Assembly (NCBI GenBank): GCA_963697365.1
Contig: CAVONT010000017.1
Span: 248,001-312,000 of the forward strand
Direction of reading: 5' to 3'
DNA from: CAIXZV01 sp963697365
Lineage (GTDB): Bacteria; Chloroflexota; Limnocylindria; Limnocylindrales; CSP1-4
Length of the DNA: 64,000 nt
The notes beneath the pieces were generated by a model. That model saw only the letters and a program-made list of their open reading frames with translations, was not told the origin of the DNA and searched no databases. Position numbers and translations under genes: made by a program. Every line of letters begins with the position of its first letter. Position 1 is the stretch's first letter. Below are positions 47,786 to 56,224 of the stretch, one piece after another.

Positions 47786-48808
47786 CTAGGCGCTGATCAC
47801 CGCGTTGATGATGCCGGTCAGCTTGTCGCGGGCGCGCGGCTCCACGACGGTGAGGCCGTCGAGCTCCGCGAGGCACTCGTCGCGCCAGCGGCGCGCCTCC
47901 GAGCGGGTGAAGTCCTCGGCGCCCGAGCGCTCGAGGATGGCCACGGTCTCCGCGATCTCGGCCTCGGAGGGCTCCTCGATCGTCGCCAGCATCACGAGCC
48001 GCTCGCGGTCCGCGGGCGTCGCGTGCTCGAACGCGTACAGCACCGGCAGGGTCTTCTTGTGGCGCGCGATGTCCGTCGGCACCTTGCCGGTCTTCTGCTC
48101 CTGGCCCCAGATGCCCAGGAGGTCATCGTTGAGCTGGAACGCCAGGCCGAGTGCCCAGCCGAAGCGGCGGTAGCGCGCGATGACGTCGTCGTCGTCGGTG
48201 GCCAGGAGGGCCCCGGCCTCGATCGATCCCGCGATCAGCGCCGCGGTCTTGCGGCCGATCATGTCGAAGTACAGCTCCACCGTCATCGGGTCGCCCTGCG
48301 AGGACGTCGCGATGTCGATGTACTGGCCCTCGCACAGCATCACGCACGTCTCGTCGTAGAGGCGCATGAGGCGCAGGACCTTGTGGTCGGGGAAGCCGAG
48401 ATCGGTCAGGCGGTGCAGGGCGACGCGGCTCAGGCTGAAGATGAGGTCGCCCGTGTTGATCGCCTGCGGCACGCCGTGGACCGCCCACAGGGTGGGCCGG
48501 TGGCGCCGCTCCACGTCGCCGTCCTCGATGTCGTCGTGGACCAGGCTGAAGTTGTGGCCCAGCTCCACGGCGGCAGCGCCCGGCAGCGCCCGCGTGTGCT
48601 CGCCGGCAATCGATGCGTATGCGAGGAGGCCCAGGAGCGGCCGCATGCGCTTGCCGCGCGGGCCGTCGGAGCCGTCGAGCCCGAGGTGGTACCGGATCAT
48701 CTCGTACACGCCGATGGTCGAGGCGTCCCGGTCCCGGACGACGCGGAGGATCTCCGCCTCGGTGTCGGCGAGGAGCTGGTCGAGGTCGAGATCGGACGAC
48801 ACGGTCAT
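47786..48808 (-). CDS. Polyprenyl (farnesyl/geranylgeranyl-type) diphosphate synthase
   Basis: Trans-prenyltransferase that elongates allylic diphosphates with IPP. 340 residues: GKRMRPLLGLLAYA, first Asp-rich motif LVHDDIEDGD with RRHRPTLW, and the second region FQLNDDLLGIWG, where only DD of DDxxD is kept, as in some actinobacterial and Chloroflexota enzymes. Chain length cannot be read from the sequence. ATG at 48808 was chosen over the upstream ATG because TACACT lies nine bases upstream. Divergent from recO. Confidence 0.92.
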   Translation of the reverse strand: MTVSSDLDLDQLLADTEAEILRVVRDRDASTIGVYEMIRYHLGLDGSDGPRGKRMRPLLGLLAYASIAGEHTRALPGAAAVELGHNFSLVHDDIEDGDVERRHRPTLWAVHGVPQAINTGDLIFSLSRVALHRLTDLGFPDHKVLRLMRLYDETCVMLCEGQYIDIATSSQGDPMTVELYFDMIGRKTAALIAGSIEAGALLATDDDDVIARYRRFGWALGLAFQLNDDLLGIWGQEQKTGKVPTDIARHKKTLPVLYAFEHATPADRERLVMLATIEEPSEAEIAETVAILERSGAEDFTRSEARRWRDECLAELDGLTVVEPRARDKLTGIINAVISA

Positions 48809-48817
48809 GGTTTCCGG

Positions 48818-48823
48818 AGTGTA
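48818..48823 (-). promoter_or_regulatory. -10 box TACACT before the polyprenyl synthase
   Basis: On the minus strand TACACT (48823-48818) ends nine bases before the ATG at 48808, so the leader would be two or three bases long. The 135-base region up to 48943 holds divergent promoters for this gene and recO. Confidence 0.4.
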
Positions 48824-48931
48824 GCGGGTCACGCCCATAAACGTGTCCGCGAAAAGTAGCCTGTTGAATCAGCTCACGCGCCGGACAGGCGGCTCGCAGC
48901 CACGCGGCCGGTCGTCGGTCCACCGGAGTGC

Positions 48932-48943
48932 TACCGTCGGGTC
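48932..48943 (+). promoter_or_regulatory. -10 box for leaderless start of recO
   Basis: TACCGT (48932-48937) lies six bases before GTG 48944 and there is no Shine-Dalgarno sequence. No convincing -35 box. Confidence 0.35.
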
Positions 48944-49738
48944 GTGCCCGCTCCCCGCCGCTACGTCACCGATGCCATCGTCCTCTCCCGGTTCGACCTG
49001 GGCGAGGCGGACCGCGTCCTGACCCTGATCACGCCGCAGCACGGGAAGCTCAAGGCCATCGCCAAGGGCATCCGCCGGCCGTCCTCGCGCCTGGGCGGCA
49101 GCCTGGAGCCGTTCGCCGAGCTCAACATCGCGCTTGCCCGCGGCCGCACCTTCGATGTCGTCACCGAGGTCCGGGTGGGCCATGCGTGGCTCCGCCTGCG
49201 CGACAACCTCGAGAGTGCCGCCACCGCCTGGTATCTCGCCGAGCTCGCGGACCGCAGCCTCGAGGAGCGCCACGAGGCCGAGCCGCTCTACGACCTGCTG
49301 CGGCGAGCCTACGAGCTGCTCGATGCCGGCATGGCCCCCGGCCGCGTCGCCCGCTGGTACGAGCTGCACCTGGCCGACGAGCTGGGCCAGCGACCGGAGG
49401 TCGACCGCTGCGTGGAGTGCGACCGGATGCTGGAGCCCACCGAGACCTACCGCTGGGTGCCACCGCTGGGCGGGGTCGTCTGCAGCCGCTGTCCCGGGCC
49501 GCCCGCGGACCGGTCCGCACTCTCGCTCGATGCGCTCAAGCTGCTCAAGGCCTACCAGCGCCTGGACATCGAGGCGCTGGCCACCCTTCGCCTGTCCGAG
49601 GCGACGGAGCGCGAGGCGGAGGCCGCCATGCGCGACTTCATGCGCGTCGCGCTGGAGCGGGATCCGCGCTCCCTTGCCTTCCTCGACGAGGTGCGGTCCG
49701 GCCCGTCGCACCCGTCGCACAACCCGCCAGCACCATGA
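48944..49738 (+). CDS. recO: DNA repair protein RecO
   Basis: Mediator of RecA loading in the RecFOR pathway. 264 residues: N-terminal OB fold (YVTDAIVLSRFDLGEADRVL, HGKLKAIAKGIRRPSSRLGG), helical middle, and a zinc finger with CVECDR and VVCSRC. GTG 48944 gives the normal N-terminus. Eleven bases separate it from the next gene. Confidence 0.94.
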   Translation: MPAPRRYVTDAIVLSRFDLGEADRVLTLITPQHGKLKAIAKGIRRPSSRLGGSLEPFAELNIALARGRTFDVVTEVRVGHAWLRLRDNLESAATAWYLAELADRSLEERHEAEPLYDLLRRAYELLDAGMAPGRVARWYELHLADELGQRPEVDRCVECDRMLEPTETYRWVPPLGGVVCSRCPGPPADRSALSLDALKLLKAYQRLDIEALATLRLSEATEREAEAAMRDFMRVALERDPRSLAFLDEVRSGPSHPSHNPPAP

Positions 49739-49748
49739 GGAGGTTGTC

Positions 49749-50174
49749 GTGATCTTCGCTTCCGGCTCCGACGCTGACCGCCATGCCCTCGAACGCCTGG
49801 CCACGGACCCGATTGGCTGGCTGGCAACCGTCACGCCCGACGGCCAGCCGCAGACCTTCCCGATCTGGTTCCTGTGGGAGCACGGCGAGATCACCATCTA
49901 CAGCGACCACCGGGCGAAGCGCAACGAGAACATCGCGGCCAACCCCCGCGTCTCGCTCCACCTGAACGACAACGGCAGGGGCGGCGACGTGGTGATCGTG
50001 GAGGGCGAGGCCAGGATCGATCCGGACGGGCCCGCGGTGATGGACAACCCGGCATACCTGCGCAAGTACGGGGACTGGATCCGCGACTTCATCAGCTCGC
50101 CCGAGGAGATGCACGCGGTCTACAACGTCGTCGTCCGGATCACCCCCACCCGCGGCCGGGCATTCGGGGCATGA
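49749..50174 (+). CDS. PPOX-class (probable F420- or flavin-dependent) oxidoreductase
   Basis: Split-barrel protein of the pyridoxamine-phosphate-oxidase-like class. 141 residues: LERLATDPIGWLATVTPDGQ, PQTFPIWFLWEHGEITIYSD, HRAKRNENIAANPRVSLHL and GDVVIVEGEARI. This most resembles the Rv3369-type F420-dependent group; the cofactor is inferred. GTG 49749 has GAGGAGG just upstream. The stop overlaps the dipeptidase start. Confidence 0.85.
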   Translation: MIFASGSDADRHALERLATDPIGWLATVTPDGQPQTFPIWFLWEHGEITIYSDHRAKRNENIAANPRVSLHLNDNGRGGDVVIVEGEARIDPDGPAVMDNPAYLRKYGDWIRDFISSPEEMHAVYNVVVRITPTRGRAFGA

Positions 50175-51364
50175 GCGCCGTGCGGGCGGGTGTCGCTGTC
50201 GGGGCCGCGGTGGCGGCTGCCGGTGCCATCGCGGCGGCCGTGGCACGGCCGGCCCTGGACAGGAGGGTCGAGCAGATCGAGGATCGCTCCAACCCCGTCT
50301 GGCCGCACGACGATGCGCCGGTGTCGGAGGCCGCCGCCGCCCTCCACGACACGCTGCGGGTCGCCGACCTGCACGCCGACTCGCTGCTCTTCGGCCGGGA
50401 CCTGCTCCGCCGGGGCACCGTAGGCCACGTGGACGTGCCGCGCCTGATCGAGGGCCGGGTCGCCCTGCAGGTGCTCTCCATGGCCGTCAAGACGCCGTCG
50501 AGCCTCAACTACGACCGCAACGACGACCGCACCGACGAGGTCCGCAAGCTCGCGCTCGCCAAGCGCTGGCCGCCGTCCACCTGGTTCCGCCTCCTGCCCC
50601 GTGTCGCCTATCTCGCAGGCCAGGCCCGGCGCCTGGAGGAGCGGTCCGGCGGCCTGTTCCGGGTCGTGACGTCGGCGCCCGGCCTCGCGGCCTACCTCGC
50701 GCTCCGCGCACGTGATCCCCGGATCACGGCCGGCCTGCTCTCGATCGAGGGAGCCCACGCGCTCGACGGCGACCCCGCCAACGTCGATGTCGTGGCCGGC
50801 ATGGGCATCCGGATGATCTCGCCCGCGCACTTCTTCGACACCGAGTTCGGTGGCTCGGCGCACGGGATGGAGCAGGGAGGCCTCACGGCCAAGGGACGCG
50901 AGATGGTCCGGCGGATGGAGGCCCGGCGCATCGTGCTCGACGTTGCACACGCGTCGCCGGCCACGGTGGACGACTGTCTCGCCATGGCGACCCGCCCGGT
51001 CGTCGCCTCGCACACCGGCCTGCGCACGCTGGTGGATTCACCCCGCAACCTGTCCGACGAGCAGGTGCGCGGCATCGCGGCCACCGGCGGCCTGGTCGGC
51101 ATCGGGTTCTGGGACGCCGTCGTGGGCGGGCGGACGGCTGCCGATGTCGCCCGCACGATCCTGCATGCGGTTGGGGTCGCCGGGGTGGCCCACGTGGCCC
51201 TCGGCTCGGACTGGGACGGCTCCGTGGGCGTGCCCTTCGATGCGGCCGGCGTGGTCCGGCTCACGGACGCCCTGCTTGCGGCCGGCATGGCCGAGGACGA
51301 CCTCCGCCTCGTGATGGGCGAGAACGTGCTCCGGGTCCTCGGCGAGGTGCTCCCGGCGGGCTGA
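50171..51364 (+). CDS. Membrane dipeptidase (peptidase family M19)
   Basis: Zinc-dependent dipeptidase of the renal-dipeptidase type. 397 residues. One N-terminal hydrophobic helix (VAVGAAVAAAGAIAAAVA) anchors or exports it. Metal ligands: HAD in VADLHADSLLF near residue 66, the bridging Glu in GLLSIEGAHAL, His in VVASHTG and the GSDWDG motif. ATG overlaps the upstream stop. The natural substrate is unknown. Confidence 0.92.
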   Translation: MSAVRAGVAVGAAVAAAGAIAAAVARPALDRRVEQIEDRSNPVWPHDDAPVSEAAAALHDTLRVADLHADSLLFGRDLLRRGTVGHVDVPRLIEGRVALQVLSMAVKTPSSLNYDRNDDRTDEVRKLALAKRWPPSTWFRLLPRVAYLAGQARRLEERSGGLFRVVTSAPGLAAYLALRARDPRITAGLLSIEGAHALDGDPANVDVVAGMGIRMISPAHFFDTEFGGSAHGMEQGGLTAKGREMVRRMEARRIVLDVAHASPATVDDCLAMATRPVVASHTGLRTLVDSPRNLSDEQVRGIAATGGLVGIGFWDAVVGGRTAADVARTILHAVGVAGVAHVALGSDWDGSVGVPFDAAGVVRLTDALLAAGMAEDDLRLVMGENVLRVLGEVLPAG

Positions 51365-51383
51365 CGGGGCGGCCCCGCTCGGG

Positions 51384-51395
51384 TACGCTCAGGGC
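51384..51395 (+). promoter_or_regulatory. -10 box for leaderless start of ptsH
   Basis: TACGCT (51384-51389) lies six bases before ATG 51396. The gap is only 31 bases after the dipeptidase stop, so ptsH could be read from both this promoter and the upstream one. Confidence 0.4.
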
Positions 51396-51680
51396 ATGCG
51401 CACCGCCGAGACCACCGTCCGCAATCCCACCGGAATCCATCTCCGCCCGGCCGCGATGTTCGTGCGAACCGCAGCGGGCTACAAGGCCGTCATCACGGTC
51501 GAGAACCTCGACAAGCCCGGCGAGCCGGCCGACGCGAAGTCGATGATCAAGGTGACCTCGTTGCAGATCCGCCTGGGCAACCGCATCCGGATCGCCGCGG
51601 ACGGGCCCGACGAGGAGGCCGCCGTGGAGGGCATGGTCGCCTTCGTCGACGGGGGCTGCGGCGAGAAGCTCGAGGGCTGA
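51396..51680 (+). CDS. ptsH: Phosphocarrier protein HPr
   Basis: Small phosphocarrier of the PTS. 94 residues; phosphorylated His15 in TGIHLRPAAMFV, and Ser49 in AKSMIKVTSLQIRLGN at the regulatory-serine position. No enzyme I or sugar-specific EII genes are in the window. The most obvious client is DhaM, encoded 6-12 kb downstream on the other strand. A hairpin shared with plsY follows. Confidence 0.94.
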   Translation: MRTAETTVRNPTGIHLRPAAMFVRTAAGYKAVITVENLDKPGEPADAKSMIKVTSLQIRLGNRIRIAADGPDEEAAVEGMVAFVDGGCGEKLEG

Positions 51681-51687
51681 ACCGGGG

Positions 51688-51724
51688 CAGACCAGCTGCG
51701 CCCGTCAGGGCTCGCGCTGGTCTG
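51688..51724. terminator. Hairpin between convergent ptsH and plsY
   Basis: CAGACCAGC (51688-51696) and GCTGGTCTG (51716-51724) form a perfect 9-bp stem with a 19-base loop that includes the plsY stop. It could act in both directions; there is no T-run. Confidence 0.45.
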
Positions 51725-52394
51725 ATCCCGCTCGATCGGGCGCATCAGCGGAGGCTCCGGGCGGCGCGTCCCTCGGGCCCAGCAGCCGGATCTTGCGCTC
51801 CTCGCCCCGGAGGAGCCGGCCGATGTTGTCCCAGTGGAACAGCCAGACCAGCACCGTGCCGCCGATGGCGTAGACGTAGAGCCACGGGCTGAGTCCCTGG
51901 ACGGCCACGGTGCCAGCCATGAGCACCCCGGCCAGTGCGGATGCGGCCAATGAGGCGAGCGACGAGTAGCCGGTCACAAGGATGATCCCGAAGAACACCG
52001 GCGGCAGCACCAGCGCGATCCAGGGCTGGAACGCGAGCAGGCCGCCGTACGCCGGTGCGACGCCGCGCCCGCCGCCGAACCCGAGGAAGATCGACCGGCT
52101 GTGGCCGATGATCACGGCAAGGCCGGCCAGCACCTCGACCTCGATGCCGGCGCCGAGCCAGCGGACCACGAGGACCGCCACCGTGCCCTTGAGCATGTCG
52201 AGCAGGCCCGACAGCAGGGCGAGCCGCGGCCCGAGGGCCCGCATGGTGTTGGCGCCGCCGGTCCGCCCGCTGCCGATCGTCCGCGGGTCCGGGCCGCCGG
52301 TGAGCCGCGCCACGACGACACCCCACGGGATGCCGCCCAGCAGGTAGGCCCCGCCAACGAGCGCGATGTCCCGGATCAGCGTGAGGATGTCCAC
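51705..52394 (-). CDS. plsY: Glycerol-3-phosphate acyltransferase PlsY
   Basis: Membrane enzyme that acylates sn-glycerol-3-phosphate from acyl-phosphate, the first step of phospholipid synthesis. 229 residues with about five membrane segments; IGSGRTGGANTMRALG is the first conserved motif, and FGGGRGVAPAYG the second (Arg where Lys is common in GGKGVA). GTG at 52394 begins DILTLIRDIALVGGAYLLGG. A charged tail of about 30 residues follows the last helix. It lies downstream of the glycerol genes on the same strand but has its own promoter. Confidence 0.95.
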   Translation of the reverse strand: MDILTLIRDIALVGGAYLLGGIPWGVVVARLTGGPDPRTIGSGRTGGANTMRALGPRLALLSGLLDMLKGTVAVLVVRWLGAGIEVEVLAGLAVIIGHSRSIFLGFGGGRGVAPAYGGLLAFQPWIALVLPPVFFGIILVTGYSSLASLAASALAGVLMAGTVAVQGLSPWLYVYAIGGTVLVWLFHWDNIGRLLRGEERKIRLLGPRDAPPGASADAPDRAGSDQREP

Positions 52395-52403
52395 AGGGCA
52401 CGG

Positions 52404-52409
52404 AGTATA
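52404..52409 (-). promoter_or_regulatory. -10 box TATACT before plsY
   Basis: On the minus strand TATACT (52409-52404) ends nine bases before GTG 52394, giving a leader of only two or three bases. It lies in the 52-base gap between panE and plsY. Confidence 0.45.
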
Positions 52410-52446
52410 GGATCCGTCGCGGGTCGAGGCACCGGCTCGGCGCTGG

Positions 52447-53523
52447 CTAGGCGAGCCCGAGCGTGGCGGCCAGCCGGTCCGGCCGACCGGCGAACCATGC
52501 CGCCCGGGCGGGGTTGCCCGCGACCTCGTCGACGAGGCCGGCGAGCGCTCGGTTGAGCGGAGCTGCGACGCCGGCCCTGCCGCCGGCCTCGGCGACGGCG
52601 CCGTTGAGCCACAGGGCCTCGGTGGGCAGGCCGCCGCCGTTGCGCACGTGCAGGCGCAGGGAGGGCGACTTGCCGCCCCGGGCGCCGGCGATCGCGCGGG
52701 CGACGAGCGGGCGACCGATCGCCTCCGGGAGGGCGAGGCCACGCAGCAGCAGACGCGTGTGCGCTCCGGGCAGTGCGACTGGCGCGAGGCCGAGCCCCCG
52801 CATGACCGCCACCGCCTCGTGGAGCTGCCGCCGCTCGATGGCGTAGCCCAGCCGGTCGGCGTAGATCGCCCCGGGGTCCATGTCGAGAATGGCGCTGGTC
52901 GCGTTGCCGACGAGGTTGACAAGGACCTTGGACCACTTCATCGCCGCGGCGTCCGGATAGACCCGCGTCGGCAGGCCGGCCCTCGTCCACGACGACGCGA
53001 GGAGGTCGGCCAGGACGGCAGCTCGGGCGGTCCCGGTCCCCGGCCAGGCAGCCACCCCCATGCCGCCCGTCCGCAGCCGGCGGACGCCGCCCGGGACCGG
53101 CTCCACGGCCGTCGTGAGCGATCCGGCAAGGATCGGCGACTCCCGGGCCGCCCGTGCCAGCTCCTCCGCGCCTGCGCCGTTCTGGACGGTCAGGAGCGGC
53201 GCCTGGGGCCATGCTGCCGCGGTCTCGAGGGCCGCAGGCAGGTGGAAGGCCTTGACGGCCAGGATGACGACCCCTGGGACCGATGCCATGGCACCTGCAG
53301 AGGTCGCACGCGCGATGGGCACCTCGCGGGTGCCACCGGGCTCTTCGACCAGCAGGCGGTCCGGGTGATCGTCCTCGCGGACGCTGCGGCCGAGCAGCAC
53401 GACATCGTGGCCGGCGGCGGCGAGCATCCCGCCGAGGAACGACCCGACGGCACCCGGCCCGATGACCACGACCGACGGCAGGCTCCCGCCAGGACGTGTC
53501 GCTTGGGGGGCTGCGTCGGGCAC
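52447..53523 (-). CDS. panE: Ketopantoate reductase family protein
   Basis: NADPH-dependent 2-dehydropantoate 2-reductase family, which makes pantoate for coenzyme A; paralogues reduce other 2-oxo acids, so the substrate is inferred. 358 residues: Rossmann motif VVVIGPGAVGSFLGGMLAA, LLTVQNGAGAEE, and the catalytic-Lys motif MKWSKVLVNLVGNA. GTG 53523 has GAGGAG six bases upstream. It follows glpC by 23 bases and may be transcribed with the glycerol operon. Confidence 0.88.
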   Translation of the reverse strand: MPDAAPQATRPGGSLPSVVVIGPGAVGSFLGGMLAAAGHDVVLLGRSVREDDHPDRLLVEEPGGTREVPIARATSAGAMASVPGVVILAVKAFHLPAALETAAAWPQAPLLTVQNGAGAEELARAARESPILAGSLTTAVEPVPGGVRRLRTGGMGVAAWPGTGTARAAVLADLLASSWTRAGLPTRVYPDAAAMKWSKVLVNLVGNATSAILDMDPGAIYADRLGYAIERRQLHEAVAVMRGLGLAPVALPGAHTRLLLRGLALPEAIGRPLVARAIAGARGGKSPSLRLHVRNGGGLPTEALWLNGAVAEAGGRAGVAAPLNRALAGLVDEVAGNPARAAWFAGRPDRLAATLGLA

Positions 53524-53546
53524 GTCGCTCCTCGTGTCTGCGGTGG

Positions 53547-54887
53547 TCAGGCCTCCGTGGCCGGCTGCGGTTCGGCCGCGTGATCGAGCGCCCGGTACGC
53601 GTCGGCGAGGATCTCGACCGGATGCCGGGTCCGAACCCCGGTGGCGGTCTGGATCTGCCAGCGGCAGGTCTCCGAGTCGCACGCGGCCACCGTCGCCCCG
53701 GTCGCCTTCACCTTCGCGAACAGCGGCTCGCCGACCTTCATCGCGATCGGGTACTTCTCCTTCTTCATGCCGTAGGTGCCCGCGATGCCGCAGCAGTCGT
53801 GGTCCATGTCCTTGGCCCGCAGGCCCGGGACAAGGGCGAACAGGTCCAGGGCGGGCAGCCCGATGCCGTGGCTCCGGAGCTGGCATGGCGCGTGGTAGGG
53901 GAGGTCCTCGTCCAGGCGCCCGAATGCCGTGTTCAGCCTGCCCTGCTCGTGGAGGTCGAGCAGGAACTCGCAGATGTCCCACGTGGCGTGCGCCACGGCC
54001 TTCGTGTCGTCGTCCCGCATGTCGAGCATCTCCTCGTACTCGGCCTTGAGGGTGTGCGTGCACGAGGTGGAGGTTCCGACGATGCGGTAGCCGGCCCTGG
54101 CGTACTCGGCAAGGACCTTGTTGTTCTTGCACGCGCGCTCGCGGGCGTCGTCGTAGAGGCCGTTGCTGATCAAGGGCAGGCCACAGCAGACCTGCTCGGG
54201 AATGATCGTCTCGAAGCCGTTCCGCTTGAGCACGAAGATCGCGGCCTCGGCCACGTGCGGCTCGTAGTAGTTCACCGAGCAGCCGTGGAAGTACACGACG
54301 GCCTTGTCGGGGCCCGGCCGGGTCTTCGTGGTGCCGCCGTCGGGCCGCTTCGCCATGCGCCGCTTCCAGGTCGACTGGTACGTGCGCTTGGAGAACCGGG
54401 GGAAGGGCGCCTTGCTGTGGACGCCGAGCACCGCCTCGAACACGGAGCGGATGACCCGGTTGTGGAACGCGAAGTTGGCGATGGGGGAGAACAGGACGCC
54501 CATCGTCCCGACCAGGTCGGTCTGCCCGAGGCCCCAGTCGCGAAGCTTCGGGATCCTGCCCTCGCGCAGGCGGCCGCGGGCCTGGTTGTTCATCTCGGCG
54601 ATCTTCACTCCGGCCGGGCACACGGTGGTGCACCAGCCGCAGCCGTTGCAGTAGTCGACGGACGCGTCGGGCGAGCGCGGATTGATCGAGTACGGACCCT
54701 GGATCTGCTGGTAGCCCGCCAGCCGGAACCGCTGGGCCTGCGGGCCCGAGTACTTGGGCCCGGGGAACTTGTCGGTGACCCGCATGATCGGGCACACGGT
54801 GTTGCAGACGTTGCACTTGAGGCACTCGTCGGCGGAGGCGGCGACGGGCAGCTCCATGGCGTCGCGGACGATGTCGGCGATGGTCAC
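53547..54887 (-). CDS. glpC: Anaerobic glycerol-3-phosphate dehydrogenase subunit C
   Basis: Iron-sulfur, membrane-associated electron-transfer subunit of GlpABC. 446 residues: two [4Fe-4S] motifs, CLKCNVCNTVCPIM and CNGCGWCTTVCPAG, then two CCG domains with QVCCGLPLISNG and DCCGIAGTYG, which in related proteins bind iron-sulfur or link to quinone reduction. GTG 54887 overlaps the glpB stop (GTGA). The frame is also open upstream, but that is not GlpC-like. Confidence 0.95.
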   Translation of the reverse strand: MTIADIVRDAMELPVAASADECLKCNVCNTVCPIMRVTDKFPGPKYSGPQAQRFRLAGYQQIQGPYSINPRSPDASVDYCNGCGWCTTVCPAGVKIAEMNNQARGRLREGRIPKLRDWGLGQTDLVGTMGVLFSPIANFAFHNRVIRSVFEAVLGVHSKAPFPRFSKRTYQSTWKRRMAKRPDGGTTKTRPGPDKAVVYFHGCSVNYYEPHVAEAAIFVLKRNGFETIIPEQVCCGLPLISNGLYDDARERACKNNKVLAEYARAGYRIVGTSTSCTHTLKAEYEEMLDMRDDDTKAVAHATWDICEFLLDLHEQGRLNTAFGRLDEDLPYHAPCQLRSHGIGLPALDLFALVPGLRAKDMDHDCCGIAGTYGMKKEKYPIAMKVGEPLFAKVKATGATVAACDSETCRWQIQTATGVRTRHPVEILADAYRALDHAAEPQPATEA

Positions 54888-56224
54888 TGGTCGGCCCTCG
54901 CGCTGGCCGGCTCGAGGCCGAAGGGTTGGCGGGTGGCAGTGGCAGTGGCAGCCAGGAGACCGGCAGCGTGCCAGCCCGAGGCGATGGCGACCCCGTCGCC
55001 GCAGCGCTCGTGTATGGCGCACTGGTTGGCGAGGAGGCCGCCCACGACGTGCACGTTGTGGTGGGAGACCGCGCGGTCGGGGCCGAGCGGGCGCAGGGCC
55101 TCGTCGGTCGTCACGCCGGCCGCCTCGACCGGGTGGCCCGTCAGGCCGAGCGCGTCGCCGGCCAGCCAGGTCTCGTGGTCCGGTGCCTCGACGTGGAGGC
55201 CGAGCACCGGCTCCACGATCCGACCGTCGCCGGTGGCGACCAGGCCGCCCCCGACCAGGCCGCCGGTGGCCAGCACCACGGCCCCGGTCCGGATCCTGTG
55301 GGTCCGGACGGCGGCCTCCATCTCGACGGCCGTCACGCGGCCGTCCTCGACGTGCACCCGGGCCACCTTCTCGCCCACCTGGACGCGTCCACCGGCGGCG
55401 CGGATCAGCTCCCGCAGCACGCGATAGAGCCGCACCCCGGGCACGGACGGCGGGACGAGCGGGACCTCGAACGGCTCGAGCGGCAGGCGTGCCCGCAGCT
55501 CCGCCCACGTCTCGGCGTGCGAGGCGAGGCCGAACACGGCCGGCAGCGCGACCCGCCCCGCCTTGCCGCCCGCAGCCTTCTCGACCGCCCTTGCCAGGCG
55601 GGCGATGTCATCGGCCCGGGTCAGGCCCTCGTCGAACCTTCGGGCGAGGTGCATGGCGTTGAGGTTGTGGCGCCCTCCGAGGCCTGCCAGCTCGACAGCG
55701 ACGCCGCGCACGGCGGCGGGCCGGTCGGATCCCATCCAGACCGACTCGCGGCCAAGGCTGTCGGCGATCGCGCCCGGCCAGAAGTCCTTGTAGCCGGCGA
55801 TGCCCGCGACCACGAGGACCTCGTCCTCCGCCCACGGGCGAAGCGCCGCCGCTTGGGCGATGGGCACGATGGCGGCCCGACGTGTCCCGCCGATGGCCGT
55901 GGGCACGCGCCGGATCGGCGTGTCGAGGGTGCCGGCGTACGGAAGGCCACCGGCGGCGAGCCGATCCTGCAGCCAGGCGACCGACGGTGCGACGTCCGCA
56001 CCGAGGATGCTGTAGGGGTGTCCGTCCGCGGCGAGACGGCTGATCCCGTCGGCCGGGCTCGTCGCACCGTGCGGGGCGGCGATGTCCAGGCCACCCGAGC
56101 CCCAGTGCGTCCGGGCGTGGCCCTTGGCGACCAGCGTGACGACTGCGCCGGCCTCCGCGAGACGGGCGGCGGCCACCAGGCCCGAGAGGCCGGCGCCGAT
56201 GACGACGACGTCAGCGTGCGGCAT
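54884..56224 (-). CDS. glpB: Anaerobic glycerol-3-phosphate dehydrogenase subunit B
   Basis: FAD/FMN-type subunit of GlpABC. 446 residues: dinucleotide fold VVVIGAGLSGLVAAARLAEA at the N-terminus and a second flavin motif GAVVLATGGLVGGGLVATGD near residue 300; the C-terminus has ANQCAIHERCGDGVAIASGW. ATG 56224 overlaps the end of glpA by 14 bases and the stop overlaps glpC, so the three subunits are translationally coupled. Confidence 0.95.
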   Translation of the reverse strand: MPHADVVVIGAGLSGLVAAARLAEAGAVVTLVAKGHARTHWGSGGLDIAAPHGATSPADGISRLAADGHPYSILGADVAPSVAWLQDRLAAGGLPYAGTLDTPIRRVPTAIGGTRRAAIVPIAQAAALRPWAEDEVLVVAGIAGYKDFWPGAIADSLGRESVWMGSDRPAAVRGVAVELAGLGGRHNLNAMHLARRFDEGLTRADDIARLARAVEKAAGGKAGRVALPAVFGLASHAETWAELRARLPLEPFEVPLVPPSVPGVRLYRVLRELIRAAGGRVQVGEKVARVHVEDGRVTAVEMEAAVRTHRIRTGAVVLATGGLVGGGLVATGDGRIVEPVLGLHVEAPDHETWLAGDALGLTGHPVEAAGVTTDEALRPLGPDRAVSHHNVHVVGGLLANQCAIHERCGDGVAIASGWHAAGLLAATATATRQPFGLEPASARADQ

